From Neisseriales bacterium (GTDB lineage: Bacteria > Pseudomonadota > Gammaproteobacteria > Burkholderiales > UBA11063): a DNA stretch of 16,288 nucleotides. The position numbers and the translations under genes are program-made. Shown one piece after another: positions 6,547 through 14,396 of the stretch (positions are counted from its first letter, which is position 1; every line of letters begins with the position of its first letter). The notes under the pieces are model-generated. The model had not been told where the DNA came from, did not search any database, and saw only the letters and a program-made list of their open reading frames with translations. The stretch covers positions 1-16,288 of the forward strand of contig SSGY01000179.1 of the NCBI GenBank assembly GCA_008017145.1. Reading direction: 5' to 3'.

Positions 6547-7869
6547 ATGGCAGAACAATTTAGGGTAGTGATTGAGTCGGTTGATTATGAAGGTAAGGGG
6601 ATTGCTCGTATCGATGGTAAGACCGTTTTTGTTGACGGTGCATTAAGTGGGGAAGAAGTACTTATTGAAATTGTTAAGCGTCGGTCAAATTTTGATAAGG
6701 CGAAATTAGTTGAAATTATAACCCCAAGTGCTAAACGAGTTATTCCAGAATGTCCTAGTTATGGTGTTTGTGGTGGCTGCTCAATGCAACATGTTAGTTT
6801 TGATGCTCAAATTGAAATTAAACAGCAGGTTTTGGTTGATAATTTAAAACATTTAGGTAACGTTAGCGCCGAAGAAATTTTACCTCCATTAGCAGGAACG
6901 CCTTGGGGTTATCGCCATCGCTCGAGACTCTCCGCGCGCTATGTTGCTAAAAAAGGTGGGGCTTTGGTTGGCTTCCGTGAAAAAGGAGCACCATATGTAG
7001 TAGATATGAATGAGTGTAAGATTTTACCTGAGCATGTATCGGCGCTAATTCCTGCATTAAAAACATTAGTGAGCAATTTATCAATCAAGGCGGCAGTTCC
7101 GCAGATTGAGGTCGCGGTGGGTAATCACGTAACCGTATTAGTTATGCGTAACATGGAGAGTTTGACTAGCCAAGATGAATCCTTTGTCCGTCAATTTATT
7201 GATGAAAATAGTAATGAGAATGCACCGTTGCAATTTTGGCTGCAACCTAAAGGACCAGATACCTGTTATCCATTCTATCCAACTGAAGCACCTAAGCTTA
7301 ATTATGAATTAGCTGATTTCAAAATTGATATGCCATATTATCCTTCAGAATTTACGCAGGTAAATCCGTATATTAATCAGGCGATGGTAAATTTGGCGAT
7401 GAGTCTGCTTGATCCTCAGCCAAATGAGGTTATTGCTGATTTCTTTTGTGGAATAGGGAATTTCACTTTACCAATAGCCCAATCTACTCGGCAAGTGGTA
7501 GGGATTGAAGGTGCGGATCCATTAGTTAAACGTGCCAAACAGAATGCTGAATATAACGGTTTAGGTGATAAAGTTAGCTATCAGGTAGCAAACTTGTTCA
7601 AGATTGACAGTGAATGGTTAGCAAAATTAGGCTCGTTTGATAAGTGGTTGATTGACCCACCACGCGATGGTGCTTTTGAGTTGGTTAAATCAATTACACC
7701 TGAGACTGCGCCACAGTTGATCGTCTATGTTTCATGTAATCCTGCTACACTCGCGCGTGATGCTGGAGTATTAGTTGATACGCATGGTTATCGCTTGCTT
7801 AAAGCTGGAGTTATGAATATGTTCCCACATACTTCACATGTTGAGTCAATCGCACTTTTTGTGCGCTAG
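6547..7869 (+). CDS. rlmD: 23S rRNA (uracil(1939)-C(5))-methyltransferase RlmD
   Basis: Methylates U1939 of 23S rRNA using S-adenosylmethionine. The ATG at 6547 gives 440 residues, close to E. coli RlmD (433). A longer frame from 6388 would run through the terminator and promoter, so it is rejected. Domains: an N-terminal TRAM RNA-binding domain (about 1-60), the four-cysteine [4Fe-4S] site (C69, C75, C78 in CPSYGVCGGC, plus C157 in NECKIL), a central domain, and the Rossmann-type methyltransferase with DFFCGIGNFTLP (298-309), DPPRDGA (370-376), the nucleophile C397 in VSCNPATLARD and the catalytic Glu433 near the end. All key residues are present. The four cysteines separate it from the cluster-free TrmA. 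It ends 1 base before the convergent stop of the PaiB-family gene. Confidence 0.96.
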   Translation: MAEQFRVVIESVDYEGKGIARIDGKTVFVDGALSGEEVLIEIVKRRSNFDKAKLVEIITPSAKRVIPECPSYGVCGGCSMQHVSFDAQIEIKQQVLVDNLKHLGNVSAEEILPPLAGTPWGYRHRSRLSARYVAKKGGALVGFREKGAPYVVDMNECKILPEHVSALIPALKTLVSNLSIKAAVPQIEVAVGNHVTVLVMRNMESLTSQDESFVRQFIDENSNENAPLQFWLQPKGPDTCYPFYPTEAPKLNYELADFKIDMPYYPSEFTQVNPYINQAMVNLAMSLLDPQPNEVIADFFCGIGNFTLPIAQSTRQVVGIEGADPLVKRAKQNAEYNGLGDKVSYQVANLFKIDSEWLAKLGSFDKWLIDPPRDGAFELVKSITPETAPQLIVYVSCNPATLARDAGVLVDTHGYRLLKAGVMNMFPHTSHVESIALFVR

Positions 7870-7870
7870 A

Positions 7871-8470
7871 TTACTTTAAGATTTTTTGCATATAAGATGC
7901 TAGCTCAAGTGAGTTAGCATCCCCACTTTGTTCTAGATGATGAATTATGTTATCTTGCTCATCTTTTGTTCGGTTTTGACTAAGCTTAAATTTGCCAATA
8001 ATCTTATTGATAGTGATTTCAAAACCAATAATTCCAGCTAATTTTCTACTAATATGTGGATTACTCCAGTCAATAGAATATGTTACATCTTGTTGCGATT
8101 GAAGCTCATCTAATTTTGAGCTAAGCAACTCTGGATTAAGTTGGCTAATGACACCATCTACATGAACTACTGCATAATTCCATGTTGCTACTTGATCTAT
8201 CGGCTCAGGATAGAACGTTGGCGAAACGTAACCATGCGGACCATGAAAAATTACTTTTACTTTTTGATTAGATTGCAGTAATTTAGCCAGCGGGTTTGGT
8301 TTGGCAATATGCCCAAAAAGTTTATCTTTAGTTGCGTTTAAGCTTAACGGTAAATGCGCAATTTCTAACTCATCTTGATTATTAATAATTACTGTTGCAA
8401 ACGAATAATCCACTATGAATTGATATAATTTATCGGGGTCAGATTCTGTAAATGATGGTGGAAGATACAT
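7871..8470 (-). CDS. PaiB-family FMN-binding protein
   Basis: 199 residues with the conserved blocks of the PaiB/FMN-binding negative transcriptional regulator family: MYLPPSF at the start, EIAHLPLSL (36-44), GHIAKPNPLAK (53-63), FHGPHGYVSPTFY (75-87) and TWNYAVVHVDG (96-106). The fold is a split beta-barrel flavoprotein. In Bacillus the pai operon affects protease and sporulation gene expression, but most homologues are uncharacterised and a regulatory role is not shown here. The ribosome site GGAG lies a few bases before the ATG. It is the last gene of the rppH-hemE-csgG-like-ung operon, 24 bases after ung. Its tail contains a strong hairpin (7896-7921) and its stop is 1 base from the rlmD stop. 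Confidence 0.88.
   Translation of the reverse strand: MYLPPSFTESDPDKLYQFIVDYSFATVIINNQDELEIAHLPLSLNATKDKLFGHIAKPNPLAKLLQSNQKVKVIFHGPHGYVSPTFYPEPIDQVATWNYAVVHVDGVISQLNPELLSSKLDELQSQQDVTYSIDWSNPHISRKLAGIIGFEITINKIIGKFKLSQNRTKDEQDNIIHHLEQSGDANSLELASYMQKILK
7896..7921. other. Long inverted repeat inside the 3' end of the PaiB-family gene
   Basis: GATGCTAGCTCA and the mirrored TGAGTTAGCATC form an almost perfect 26-base inverted repeat with one G-T wobble. No T-run follows on either strand. It lies 27 bases past the rlmD stop and could act as a 3'-end block for convergent transcripts, or be chance within coding sequence. Confidence 0.45.
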
Positions 8471-8494
8471 GTGACACTCCTCTTTGAGTATTGA

Positions 8495-9187
8495 TTATAT
8501 TAGCCAGTTAATTTCTTTAATCTGATGACTAGCTAAATATTGATTGGCAAGTTTAAAATGGTTACAGCCAAAAAAACCTCTACTCGCGGATAGTGGTGAT
8601 GGATGTGCTGCTTCTAAAATCAGATGTTTATTGGTATTTATGAGATCTTTTTTCCCGCGGGCAAAATTACCCCATAGCAGGAATACACAATATTGATTGT
8701 TATCACTAATATGCTGGATAATTCGATCAGTTATGGCATGCCAGCCAATTTTGGCTAGCGAATTTGCTTGATCTTTAATTACACTCAAACTTGCATTGAG
8801 TAACAATACACCCTGCTGCTCCCAAGAGCTAAGCAGAGCAGCCGTTGGTGCAAATAATGGCGGATTATATTCGTTAACTAGTTCTTTAAAAATATTTCTT
8901 AATGATGGCGGTGTTTTTATATCTGAGTTCACAGCAAAAGCTAAGCCATTAGCTTCTCCATCGCCGTGATATGGGTCTTGCCCTAGGATGACCACTTTAA
9001 TTGCCGATAGTGGATTACGTAGTGCTCGTAATGTTTCTTTCGCTGGTGGATAAATGGTGTGCTCTTGAGCAAGCTTAGTTAATTTGCCATCAATTGCACA
9101 TAGCTCATCTTGTGAAGATTGTTTTAAAAAATCTTGCCATTGTGGGGCAATTGATTTCCAACTTTCAGCTAAAAAATTTAGCTCCAT
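8495..9187 (-). CDS. ung: Uracil-DNA glycosylase (family 1)
   Basis: Removes uracil from DNA as the first step of base excision repair; 230 residues, the usual length. The motifs are complete: the water-activating loop GQDPYHG with D71, the uracil-binding LLLN with N131, LLWGNFA (170-176) and the DNA-insertion loop HPSPLSASRGF with H195. One oddity is that the segment after LLLN reads DQANSL, where the family usually has a His in place of Leu144. The ATG overlaps the stop of the CsgG-like gene (TAATG) with no strong ribosome site, so translation is probably coupled. It is the fourth gene of the rppH operon. Confidence 0.96.
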   Translation of the reverse strand: MELNFLAESWKSIAPQWQDFLKQSSQDELCAIDGKLTKLAQEHTIYPPAKETLRALRNPLSAIKVVILGQDPYHGDGEANGLAFAVNSDIKTPPSLRNIFKELVNEYNPPLFAPTAALLSSWEQQGVLLLNASLSVIKDQANSLAKIGWHAITDRIIQHISDNNQYCVFLLWGNFARGKKDLINTNKHLILEAAHPSPLSASRGFFGCNHFKLANQYLASHQIKEINWLI

Positions 9188-9987
9188 TAGTCAGTATAGG
9201 TCTTGAAATCGGTTACTTTAGACGATGATTCCTGACTATTAAGATAAAGTTTGCCGTTGCCAATGTGTTCGCTCAGCATGCTGCTAACATCGCTAGCTAA
9301 ATTAGCACCAACTTGTTTTACCAAAAGAGGTATATTGTGCACTACTTTTTGAGTTTGCGAGTTTACTAATTTCACATCACCAGAATGCCCCGCTGCAGTA
9401 AAAGATGCTACAATAGTCCGATCTTGTGTTCGAATTAATTTATAATCTACTGCAATATCAATGCTGTAAATATTAGAGTATTTATTGGTGCCGATAATTT
9501 GGTTAACTTCTTCTCCAGCATTGATTGCGCTCAGATTCCCGACTAATAAATAATCTGGTATCTGACTTGTCGCTGGTTGTACGGGAGTTGCTGTTGATTC
9601 TACTGATTTAACATTGCTTAATGGTATGGATTCTGCATTTGCTATCTTGATGGCTTCTGATTCATTTTGTTTCAAATCATTTGCAGGTGATGATTCATTG
9701 AGGTTTGCATATCCTTGAGTGATACCAGTATCAACATCGACAACTCTAAACTGCTTGCTTTGGATAACATCGCCACGAATCTGTGCTGAAAAATTATTAA
9801 TTTGTTGCTGAACTAAAGTATTGGTTGTACTGTCCACATTATCACTGGCATCTTTTTGCATGAAACTTGGCAGGCTACTGTTGTTGTCATTGCTTATATT
9901 AGGAATACCTACGCTTGGTACGGCAGTAGCCAATGACGTGATTAGTAATAATCCCGCACTAAGAGCCAGCTTATAAATTTTATTCAT
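9187..9987 (-). CDS. Exported CsgG/LpoB-like protein of unknown function
   Basis: 266 residues starting with a clear signal peptide (MNKIYKLALSAGLLLITSLATA). A Ser/Asn-rich stretch follows, then a domain that resembles the CsgG/LpoB superfamily. There is a helix with IRGDVIQSKQFRVVD (the usual pattern is a long helix ending in FRVV), a strand PDYLLVGNLSAI, and a paired strand IDIAVDYKLIRTQDRTIVASFTAAG, then a terminal helix. Between FRVV and PDYLLV lies a low-complexity insert (about 95-140). Related proteins help build peptidoglycan or secretion pores and are usually lipoproteins. This signal peptide has no cysteine, so the protein should be soluble in the periplasm. The gene lies 2 bases after hemE and overlaps ung by 1 base. 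The assignment is by pattern and is moderate. Confidence 0.55.
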   Translation of the reverse strand: MNKIYKLALSAGLLLITSLATAVPSVGIPNISNDNNSSLPSFMQKDASDNVDSTTNTLVQQQINNFSAQIRGDVIQSKQFRVVDVDTGITQGYANLNESSPANDLKQNESEAIKIANAESIPLSNVKSVESTATPVQPATSQIPDYLLVGNLSAINAGEEVNQIIGTNKYSNIYSIDIAVDYKLIRTQDRTIVASFTAAGHSGDVKLVNSQTQKVVHNIPLLVKQVGANLASDVSSMLSEHIGNGKLYLNSQESSSKVTDFKTYTD

Positions 9988-9989
9988 AA

Positions 9990-11045
9990 TTATCTTTTAC
10001 TTAATTCATGAACAATGTCAACTAAATATGCTACATTGTCAGGTTTTGCGGTTGGTAAAATACCATGTCCAAGATTAAATATATGCCCATTTCCATTCCC
10101 GTTGTTGCCATCACGATAATTATTTAAAATCTGTGTAACTTGCTGTTTGATAGTCGGGCGATCGGCAACCGATAAAATCACAGGATCAAGGTTTCCTTGG
10201 ATAATTTTGCTAGTTTTACCACGAGCTTTGGCGATATTGATTGTCCAGTCGATACCCAGACCATCACACTCAAGTTGATTTAAATGTTCTAACCATACGC
10301 CGCCACCTTTAGTAAAGACAATGCTTGGAACTTGATGCTGTGGTAATGCTAACTTAATTCTAGTTAAAACTTTAACCAGATATTTATGTGAAAATTCACC
10401 AAAGGCAGATTCACTCAGTACTCCGCCCCAGCTATCAAACAACATAATTGTATCGACTCCAGCATGAATTTGTGCAATCAGATAATCTGCCACGGCAATG
10501 CTTACTTTATCAAGTAAAGCGTGCAGTTGTTCTGGGTGTGCGTAAACCCAAGCTTTGATCTTTTCGTAGTTCTTACTGCTGCCACCTTCAATCATATAGC
10601 AAGCTAATGTCCATGGTGAGCCGCTAAACCCAATCAAAGGTGTATATTTAGGTAATTCTTGCTTAAGATTTTTGATTGTTTGCATTACGTATGCTAGATC
10701 AATTTCTGGGTTGATTACTTTGAGCGCATCGATATCTAGTGTTGATTGAATCGGATTGGTAAATTTAGGACCTTCACCCTCGCTAAAATAAAGCTGCAAA
10801 CCCATTGCTTCAGGAACAACCAGAATATCACTGAACATAATCGAGGCATCAAGAGCGAATCGACGTAATGGTTGCAAAGTGACTTCAGTTGCCAAATCTG
10901 GATTTTTACACAGCGCCAGAAAGCTGCCTGCTTTTTCGCGAGTCTTGCGGTATTCAGGTAGATAACGTCCAGCTTGGCGCATTAACCAGATCGGCGTATA
11001 ACTGCTTTGTTGTTGCTTAAGTGTTGCTAAAAACACACTATTCAT
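9990..11045 (-). CDS. hemE: Uroporphyrinogen decarboxylase
   Basis: Converts uroporphyrinogen III to coproporphyrinogen III in haem synthesis, in the cytosol. 351 residues, matching the family (about 354). Signatures: PIWLMRQAGRYLPEYR (18-33, R23 and R27 binding substrate carboxylates), FSDIL with the catalytic D73, GFSGSPWTLACYMIEGGSS (139-157, Y150), FDSWGG (203-208), GNLDP and NLGHGILP with H327. A short Asn/Gly run, DGNNGNGNG (312-320), replaces the usual compact turn before HIFNLGHG. The gene starts 4 bases after rppH and ends 2 bases before the CsgG-like gene, inside a tight operon. Confidence 0.97.
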   Translation of the reverse strand: MNSVFLATLKQQQSSYTPIWLMRQAGRYLPEYRKTREKAGSFLALCKNPDLATEVTLQPLRRFALDASIMFSDILVVPEAMGLQLYFSEGEGPKFTNPIQSTLDIDALKVINPEIDLAYVMQTIKNLKQELPKYTPLIGFSGSPWTLACYMIEGGSSKNYEKIKAWVYAHPEQLHALLDKVSIAVADYLIAQIHAGVDTIMLFDSWGGVLSESAFGEFSHKYLVKVLTRIKLALPQHQVPSIVFTKGGGVWLEHLNQLECDGLGIDWTINIAKARGKTSKIIQGNLDPVILSVADRPTIKQQVTQILNNYRDGNNGNGNGHIFNLGHGILPTAKPDNVAYLVDIVHELSKR

Positions 11046-11049
11046 AGGT

Positions 11050-11517
11050 TTATTTTCCGATATAATTTGCTAAATAATTTAGCGCTTTTTGGTAGACATC
11101 TTGCTTAAATTTTACAACCATGTCGATTGGTTCCCAGTAGGAAATCCAGCGCCACGCGTCAAATTCTTGCTCCACAAAGCTACGCACGTTAATATGGTGA
11201 TCATAGCCGACAAATTGGAGTAAGTACCAAATTTGTTTTTGTCCACGATAATTCGAATTTTGCTTTGCCCAATTACCTGGTACATTGTAGTATAGCCAAT
11301 CTTCGGTTTTGGCAACAATCCTTACATGTTCAGGTAGTAGACCAAGTTCTTCATTTAATTCACGATACATGCATTCGTCTAACGTCTCATTTTCAGCAAG
11401 TCCACCTTGTGGGAATTGCCATGAATATTCTCCCTTTCGTCGACCCCAAAAAACCAAATCATCTTTGTTGATCAGGACTATCCCAACGTTGGGGCGGTAT
11501 CCATCCTTGTCTATCAT
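11050..11517 (-). CDS. rppH: RNA pyrophosphohydrolase RppH
   Basis: A Nudix hydrolase that removes pyrophosphate from the 5' end of transcripts, opening them to RNase E decay. 155 residues, slightly short of E. coli RppH (176) in the C-terminal tail. It begins MIDKDGYRPNVGIVL, the RppH hallmark, and carries a perfect Nudix box at 38-60 (G-x5-E44-x7-R52-E53-L-x-E56-E57-x-G59). QFPQGG and the WRWISYWEP segment also match RppH rather than other Nudix families. GGGAG lies 8 bases before the ATG. It is the first gene of the five-gene minus-strand operon, with a divergent promoter region shared with glyS. Confidence 0.95.
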   Translation of the reverse strand: MIDKDGYRPNVGIVLINKDDLVFWGRRKGEYSWQFPQGGLAENETLDECMYRELNEELGLLPEHVRIVAKTEDWLYYNVPGNWAKQNSNYRGQKQIWYLLQFVGYDHHINVRSFVEQEFDAWRWISYWEPIDMVVKFKQDVYQKALNYLANYIGK

Positions 11518-11562
11518 TTTATGCTCTCCCGCCGCTATTTGCTTAGTTCAATATATATCGTT

Positions 11563-11571
11563 ATTTTAACA
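11563..11571 (-). promoter_or_regulatory. Candidate extended -10 for the rppH operon
   Basis: The minus strand reads TGTTAAAAT, an extended -10, about 45 bases before the rppH ATG. No clear -35 was found at the standard distance. The rest of this 225-base divergent region (11518-11742) is AT-rich and has no coding frame. A plus-strand TAAAAT at 11623-11628 might serve glyS but has no good -35. Confidence 0.35.
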
Positions 11572-11742
11572 TAAGATACCCTGATTAAGACATTATTTGC
11601 CGTAATAGCAAGGTAAATAGTGTAAAATTATGCGGTTGTTATATTTTATTAAAAGTTATGACTGAGAAATTAAGCGTTTAGTAAATGGTTTATTTTGTAT
11701 CAGATATTAGGAATTTGTCTATTTTAAGAATTAGGGGTGCGT

Positions 11743-13806
11743 ATGTCAGCTGTGGCAACAAGAAATAGTTTATTGATCGAGTTTTTAAGTGAAGAATTGC
11801 CACCAATTAATTTGGAAGAAAATATCGGTTCTGCATTTAGCGATTCGGTGTACCAGCAATTATCTGGGTTTTTAACTAAAGATGGTACGTGTATGGAGTT
11901 TGTTTCACCACGCCGCTTTGGGTGTCTAATTGATGGGATTGTGTATGAGCAATCTGATCAACGTCAGTTACGTAAGGGTCCAGCGATTGCAACTGGCTTA
12001 CAGGATGGTAATCCAACGCCAGCTTTGCTGGGATTTGCTAAATCATGTGGTGTTGACTGGCAAGAATTGGAGCAGCGCGCGGATGGATACTTTTATGCTG
12101 AAAGTGTAATTAAAGGCAAGAATTTAACTAGCGTTTTGAATGATGTAATTAATAATGCTTTGAAGAAAATTCAGATCGCCAAGGCAATGCGTTGGGGTGA
12201 TAGAAGTTATCAATTTGTACGCCCACTACATAATTTAGTTGTGATGTTTAATGGTGCGGTAATTAACTGTGAGGCTATGGGATTAAGTGCCAGTAATACA
12301 ACTAGTGGTCATAGGTTTATGTGTAGATCGCAGATTAAATTGAGCTGTGCACAGGATTATTTTAGTCAGTTACAAAACCAAGGTAAAGTTGTAGCGCAAT
12401 TCAGTGTGCGCAAAAATTTGATCGAAAAACAACTTGCTGATAAAGCACGAGAGCTTGGACTCTGCATCAGTCATATGGATGGGCTACTGGATGAAGTAGC
12501 GGCATTAGTTGAATGGCCTGAGGTTTTGGTGGGTGAGTTTGATGAAAAATTTCTAGCAGTGCCACAAGAGTGTTTAATTTTGTCAATGGCAAAAAATCAA
12601 AAGTATTTTGCGCTAATTAATCAATCTGGTAAGCTCAGTCATAAATTTTTATTTGTTGCCAATCTAATTTCAAAGCAACCAAGCGTTATTGTTGAAGGTA
12701 ATCAGAAGGTTTTAACGGCGCGTCTGGCGGATGCTGAGTTCTTTTATGAGTTTGATAAACGTACTCCTTTGCTTGAGTTTACTGCCAAAACTGCAAACGT
12801 AGTTTATCACAATAAGTTAGGTAGCCAATTAGAGCGTATTGAGCGCCTGCAATCAATTGCAGGTGGAATTGCTCCTTTATTGAGCGTGAATACTGATTTA
12901 GCCAAGCATACTGCATATTTATTAAAGGCTGATTTACCGACTGAAATGGTCGGGGAATTTCCTGAGCTTCAAGGAGTAATGGGTAAATACTATGCTTTGG
13001 CTAGTGGTGAATCTGCTGAAGTAGCCAACGCGATTGAGAAACACTATTATCCGCGTTTTAGCGGCGATGAGTTACCCGATAGCCAATTAGCCAAAGTGGT
13101 GGCGCTGGCTGATAAGCTGGAGAGCTTAGTTGGAATTTGGGGGATTGGTCTAATTCCTACTGGTGACAAAGATCCATATGCTCTGCGCCGTGCAGCGTTG
13201 GGTATTATTCGTATTTTATTGAATGAAAAGCTAAATCCGGAGCAAGTTAATAGTTTATTCAAAATTACCTTAGATGCTTTTGCTGGTAAAAATTTGGCGG
13301 CAGATACCTTAAGCGGTGTTGAAAATTTTGTTAAGCAGCGTCTGGCAAATTATCTAAGCAGTGTTGCTGGCTATGCGACTAAAATAGTTAACACGGTTGT
13401 TCTTAGCGCTGATATGGTTGATTTTACTAGTGTGGTTGAAGTTTGCGACGCATTTAGTAAATGGTCGGTAAGTGAGAGCAATCAGGAATTGTTTGAAGCG
13501 AATAAACGGATTGAGAATATCCTTACTAAAAACGCAGATTCAGTTGACTTAAGCTTAAATTTAAACCAAGATTTATTCAATGATTACGAAAAAGAACTTT
13601 ATCTTGCTGCAAGTCAGGTAAATGGTTTAATTGGTATCCAATTGTATTTGGAGCAATTAAGTGCTCTGGCAAAACCATTGACAGATTTTTTTGCTAATGT
13701 AATGGTGATGGATAATGATTTAAGTATTCGTAAAAATCGGTTAAAATTATTATCAGAGCTTTATGCTAAGTTCAGTAAGTATGGCAAATTATCTGAGCTG
13801 GCATAG
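11743..13806 (+). CDS. glyS: Glycyl-tRNA synthetase beta subunit
   Basis: The tRNA-binding subunit of the alpha2beta2 bacterial glycyl-tRNA synthetase; needs GlyQ (alpha) for activity. From the ATG at 11743, with AGGGG 5 bases ahead, it has 687 residues, almost the same as E. coli (689). A GTG at 11737 is in frame but overlaps the ribosome site. Motifs in order: LLIEFLSEELPP (10-21), QFVRPLHNLVVMF, TARLADAEFFYEFD, FPELQGVMGKYYA and LADKLESLVGIWGIGLIPTGDKDPYALRR (DKDPYALRR at 475-483; HD-like region), then the C-terminal anticodon-binding helices. glyQ, normally directly upstream, is not present in the window. The next gene, gmhB, follows after 23 bases. Confidence 0.96.
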   Translation: MSAVATRNSLLIEFLSEELPPINLEENIGSAFSDSVYQQLSGFLTKDGTCMEFVSPRRFGCLIDGIVYEQSDQRQLRKGPAIATGLQDGNPTPALLGFAKSCGVDWQELEQRADGYFYAESVIKGKNLTSVLNDVINNALKKIQIAKAMRWGDRSYQFVRPLHNLVVMFNGAVINCEAMGLSASNTTSGHRFMCRSQIKLSCAQDYFSQLQNQGKVVAQFSVRKNLIEKQLADKARELGLCISHMDGLLDEVAALVEWPEVLVGEFDEKFLAVPQECLILSMAKNQKYFALINQSGKLSHKFLFVANLISKQPSVIVEGNQKVLTARLADAEFFYEFDKRTPLLEFTAKTANVVYHNKLGSQLERIERLQSIAGGIAPLLSVNTDLAKHTAYLLKADLPTEMVGEFPELQGVMGKYYALASGESAEVANAIEKHYYPRFSGDELPDSQLAKVVALADKLESLVGIWGIGLIPTGDKDPYALRRAALGIIRILLNEKLNPEQVNSLFKITLDAFAGKNLAADTLSGVENFVKQRLANYLSSVAGYATKIVNTVVLSADMVDFTSVVEVCDAFSKWSVSESNQELFEANKRIENILTKNADSVDLSLNLNQDLFNDYEKELYLAASQVNGLIGIQLYLEQLSALAKPLTDFFANVMVMDNDLSIRKNRLKLLSELYAKFSKYGKLSELA

Positions 13807-13829
13807 GTTCAAGATTAAGAAGGTAGTAT

Positions 13830-14396
13830 ATGAAATTAGTTTTTCTTGACCGTGATGGTGTTATCAATCAAGATAGCGATAAGTTTATTAAAAATGCTGA
13901 CGAATTTATTTTGATTCCCGGAAGTGCTGATGCCATTGCCAATCTTAGTCAGGCAGGGTTCAAAGTTGTAATTTGTTCTAATCAATCAGGTCTTGGGCGC
14001 GGTTTATTTACAATGGAAGACTTAAATGCAATGCATGAAAAGCTGCATCAACAAGTGGAGCAGGCTGGTGGCAGCTTGGATGTAATCATCTTTTGTCCGC
14101 ATATTCCAGATAATAATTGTGATTGTCGTAAACCCAAGCCAGGTATGATCCTTGAAATTTGCGATCGCTTTAATCTCGAAGATTTGAGTAATACTGTGAT
14201 GGTAGGTGATAGTATTCGTGATTTAGAAGCAATTAGCAACGCTGGTGGAATCCCTATTTTAGTTAAGACTGGTAATGGTAAAAAGACGCTGGCTAAAGAA
14301 ACTCTGCCTGAGGGTACTAAAATTTTTGATAATCTATTAAGTGCCAGTGAATATATTATTGAGCGCGAGCAGAAAGAACCACAACGTGAGGAATAA
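13830..14396 (+). CDS. gmhB: D-glycero-beta-D-manno-heptose-1,7-bisphosphate 7-phosphatase
   Basis: A HAD-superfamily phosphatase that removes the 7-phosphate from heptose bisphosphate on the way to ADP-heptose for the LPS inner core. 188 residues, the family size. FLDRDGVIN supplies the nucleophile D7 and acid/base D9, CSNQSG (49-54) motif II, RKPKPGM motif III and VGDSIRD with D127 motif IV. The zinc loop characteristic of GmhB is complete (C89, H91, C97, C99 in CPHIPDNNCDC). AAGAAGG lies 6 bases ahead of the ATG. The last codons overlap the acyltransferase start by 11 bases. The glyS-gmhB-acyltransferase order is common in Betaproteobacteria. Confidence 0.94.
   Translation: MKLVFLDRDGVINQDSDKFIKNADEFILIPGSADAIANLSQAGFKVVICSNQSGLGRGLFTMEDLNAMHEKLHQQVEQAGGSLDVIIFCPHIPDNNCDCRKPKPGMILEICDRFNLEDLSNTVMVGDSIRDLEAISNAGGIPILVKTGNGKKTLAKETLPEGTKIFDNLLSASEYIIEREQKEPQREE

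Noticed and set aside
11265..11569. Plus-strand open frames opposite rppH
   Set aside because: They are shadows of the conserved Nudix protein with no ribosome site or known motif.
11595..11628. TTGCCG and TAAAAT as a glyS promoter
   Set aside because: The spacing is about 20 bases, too long for a confident sigma-70 promoter.
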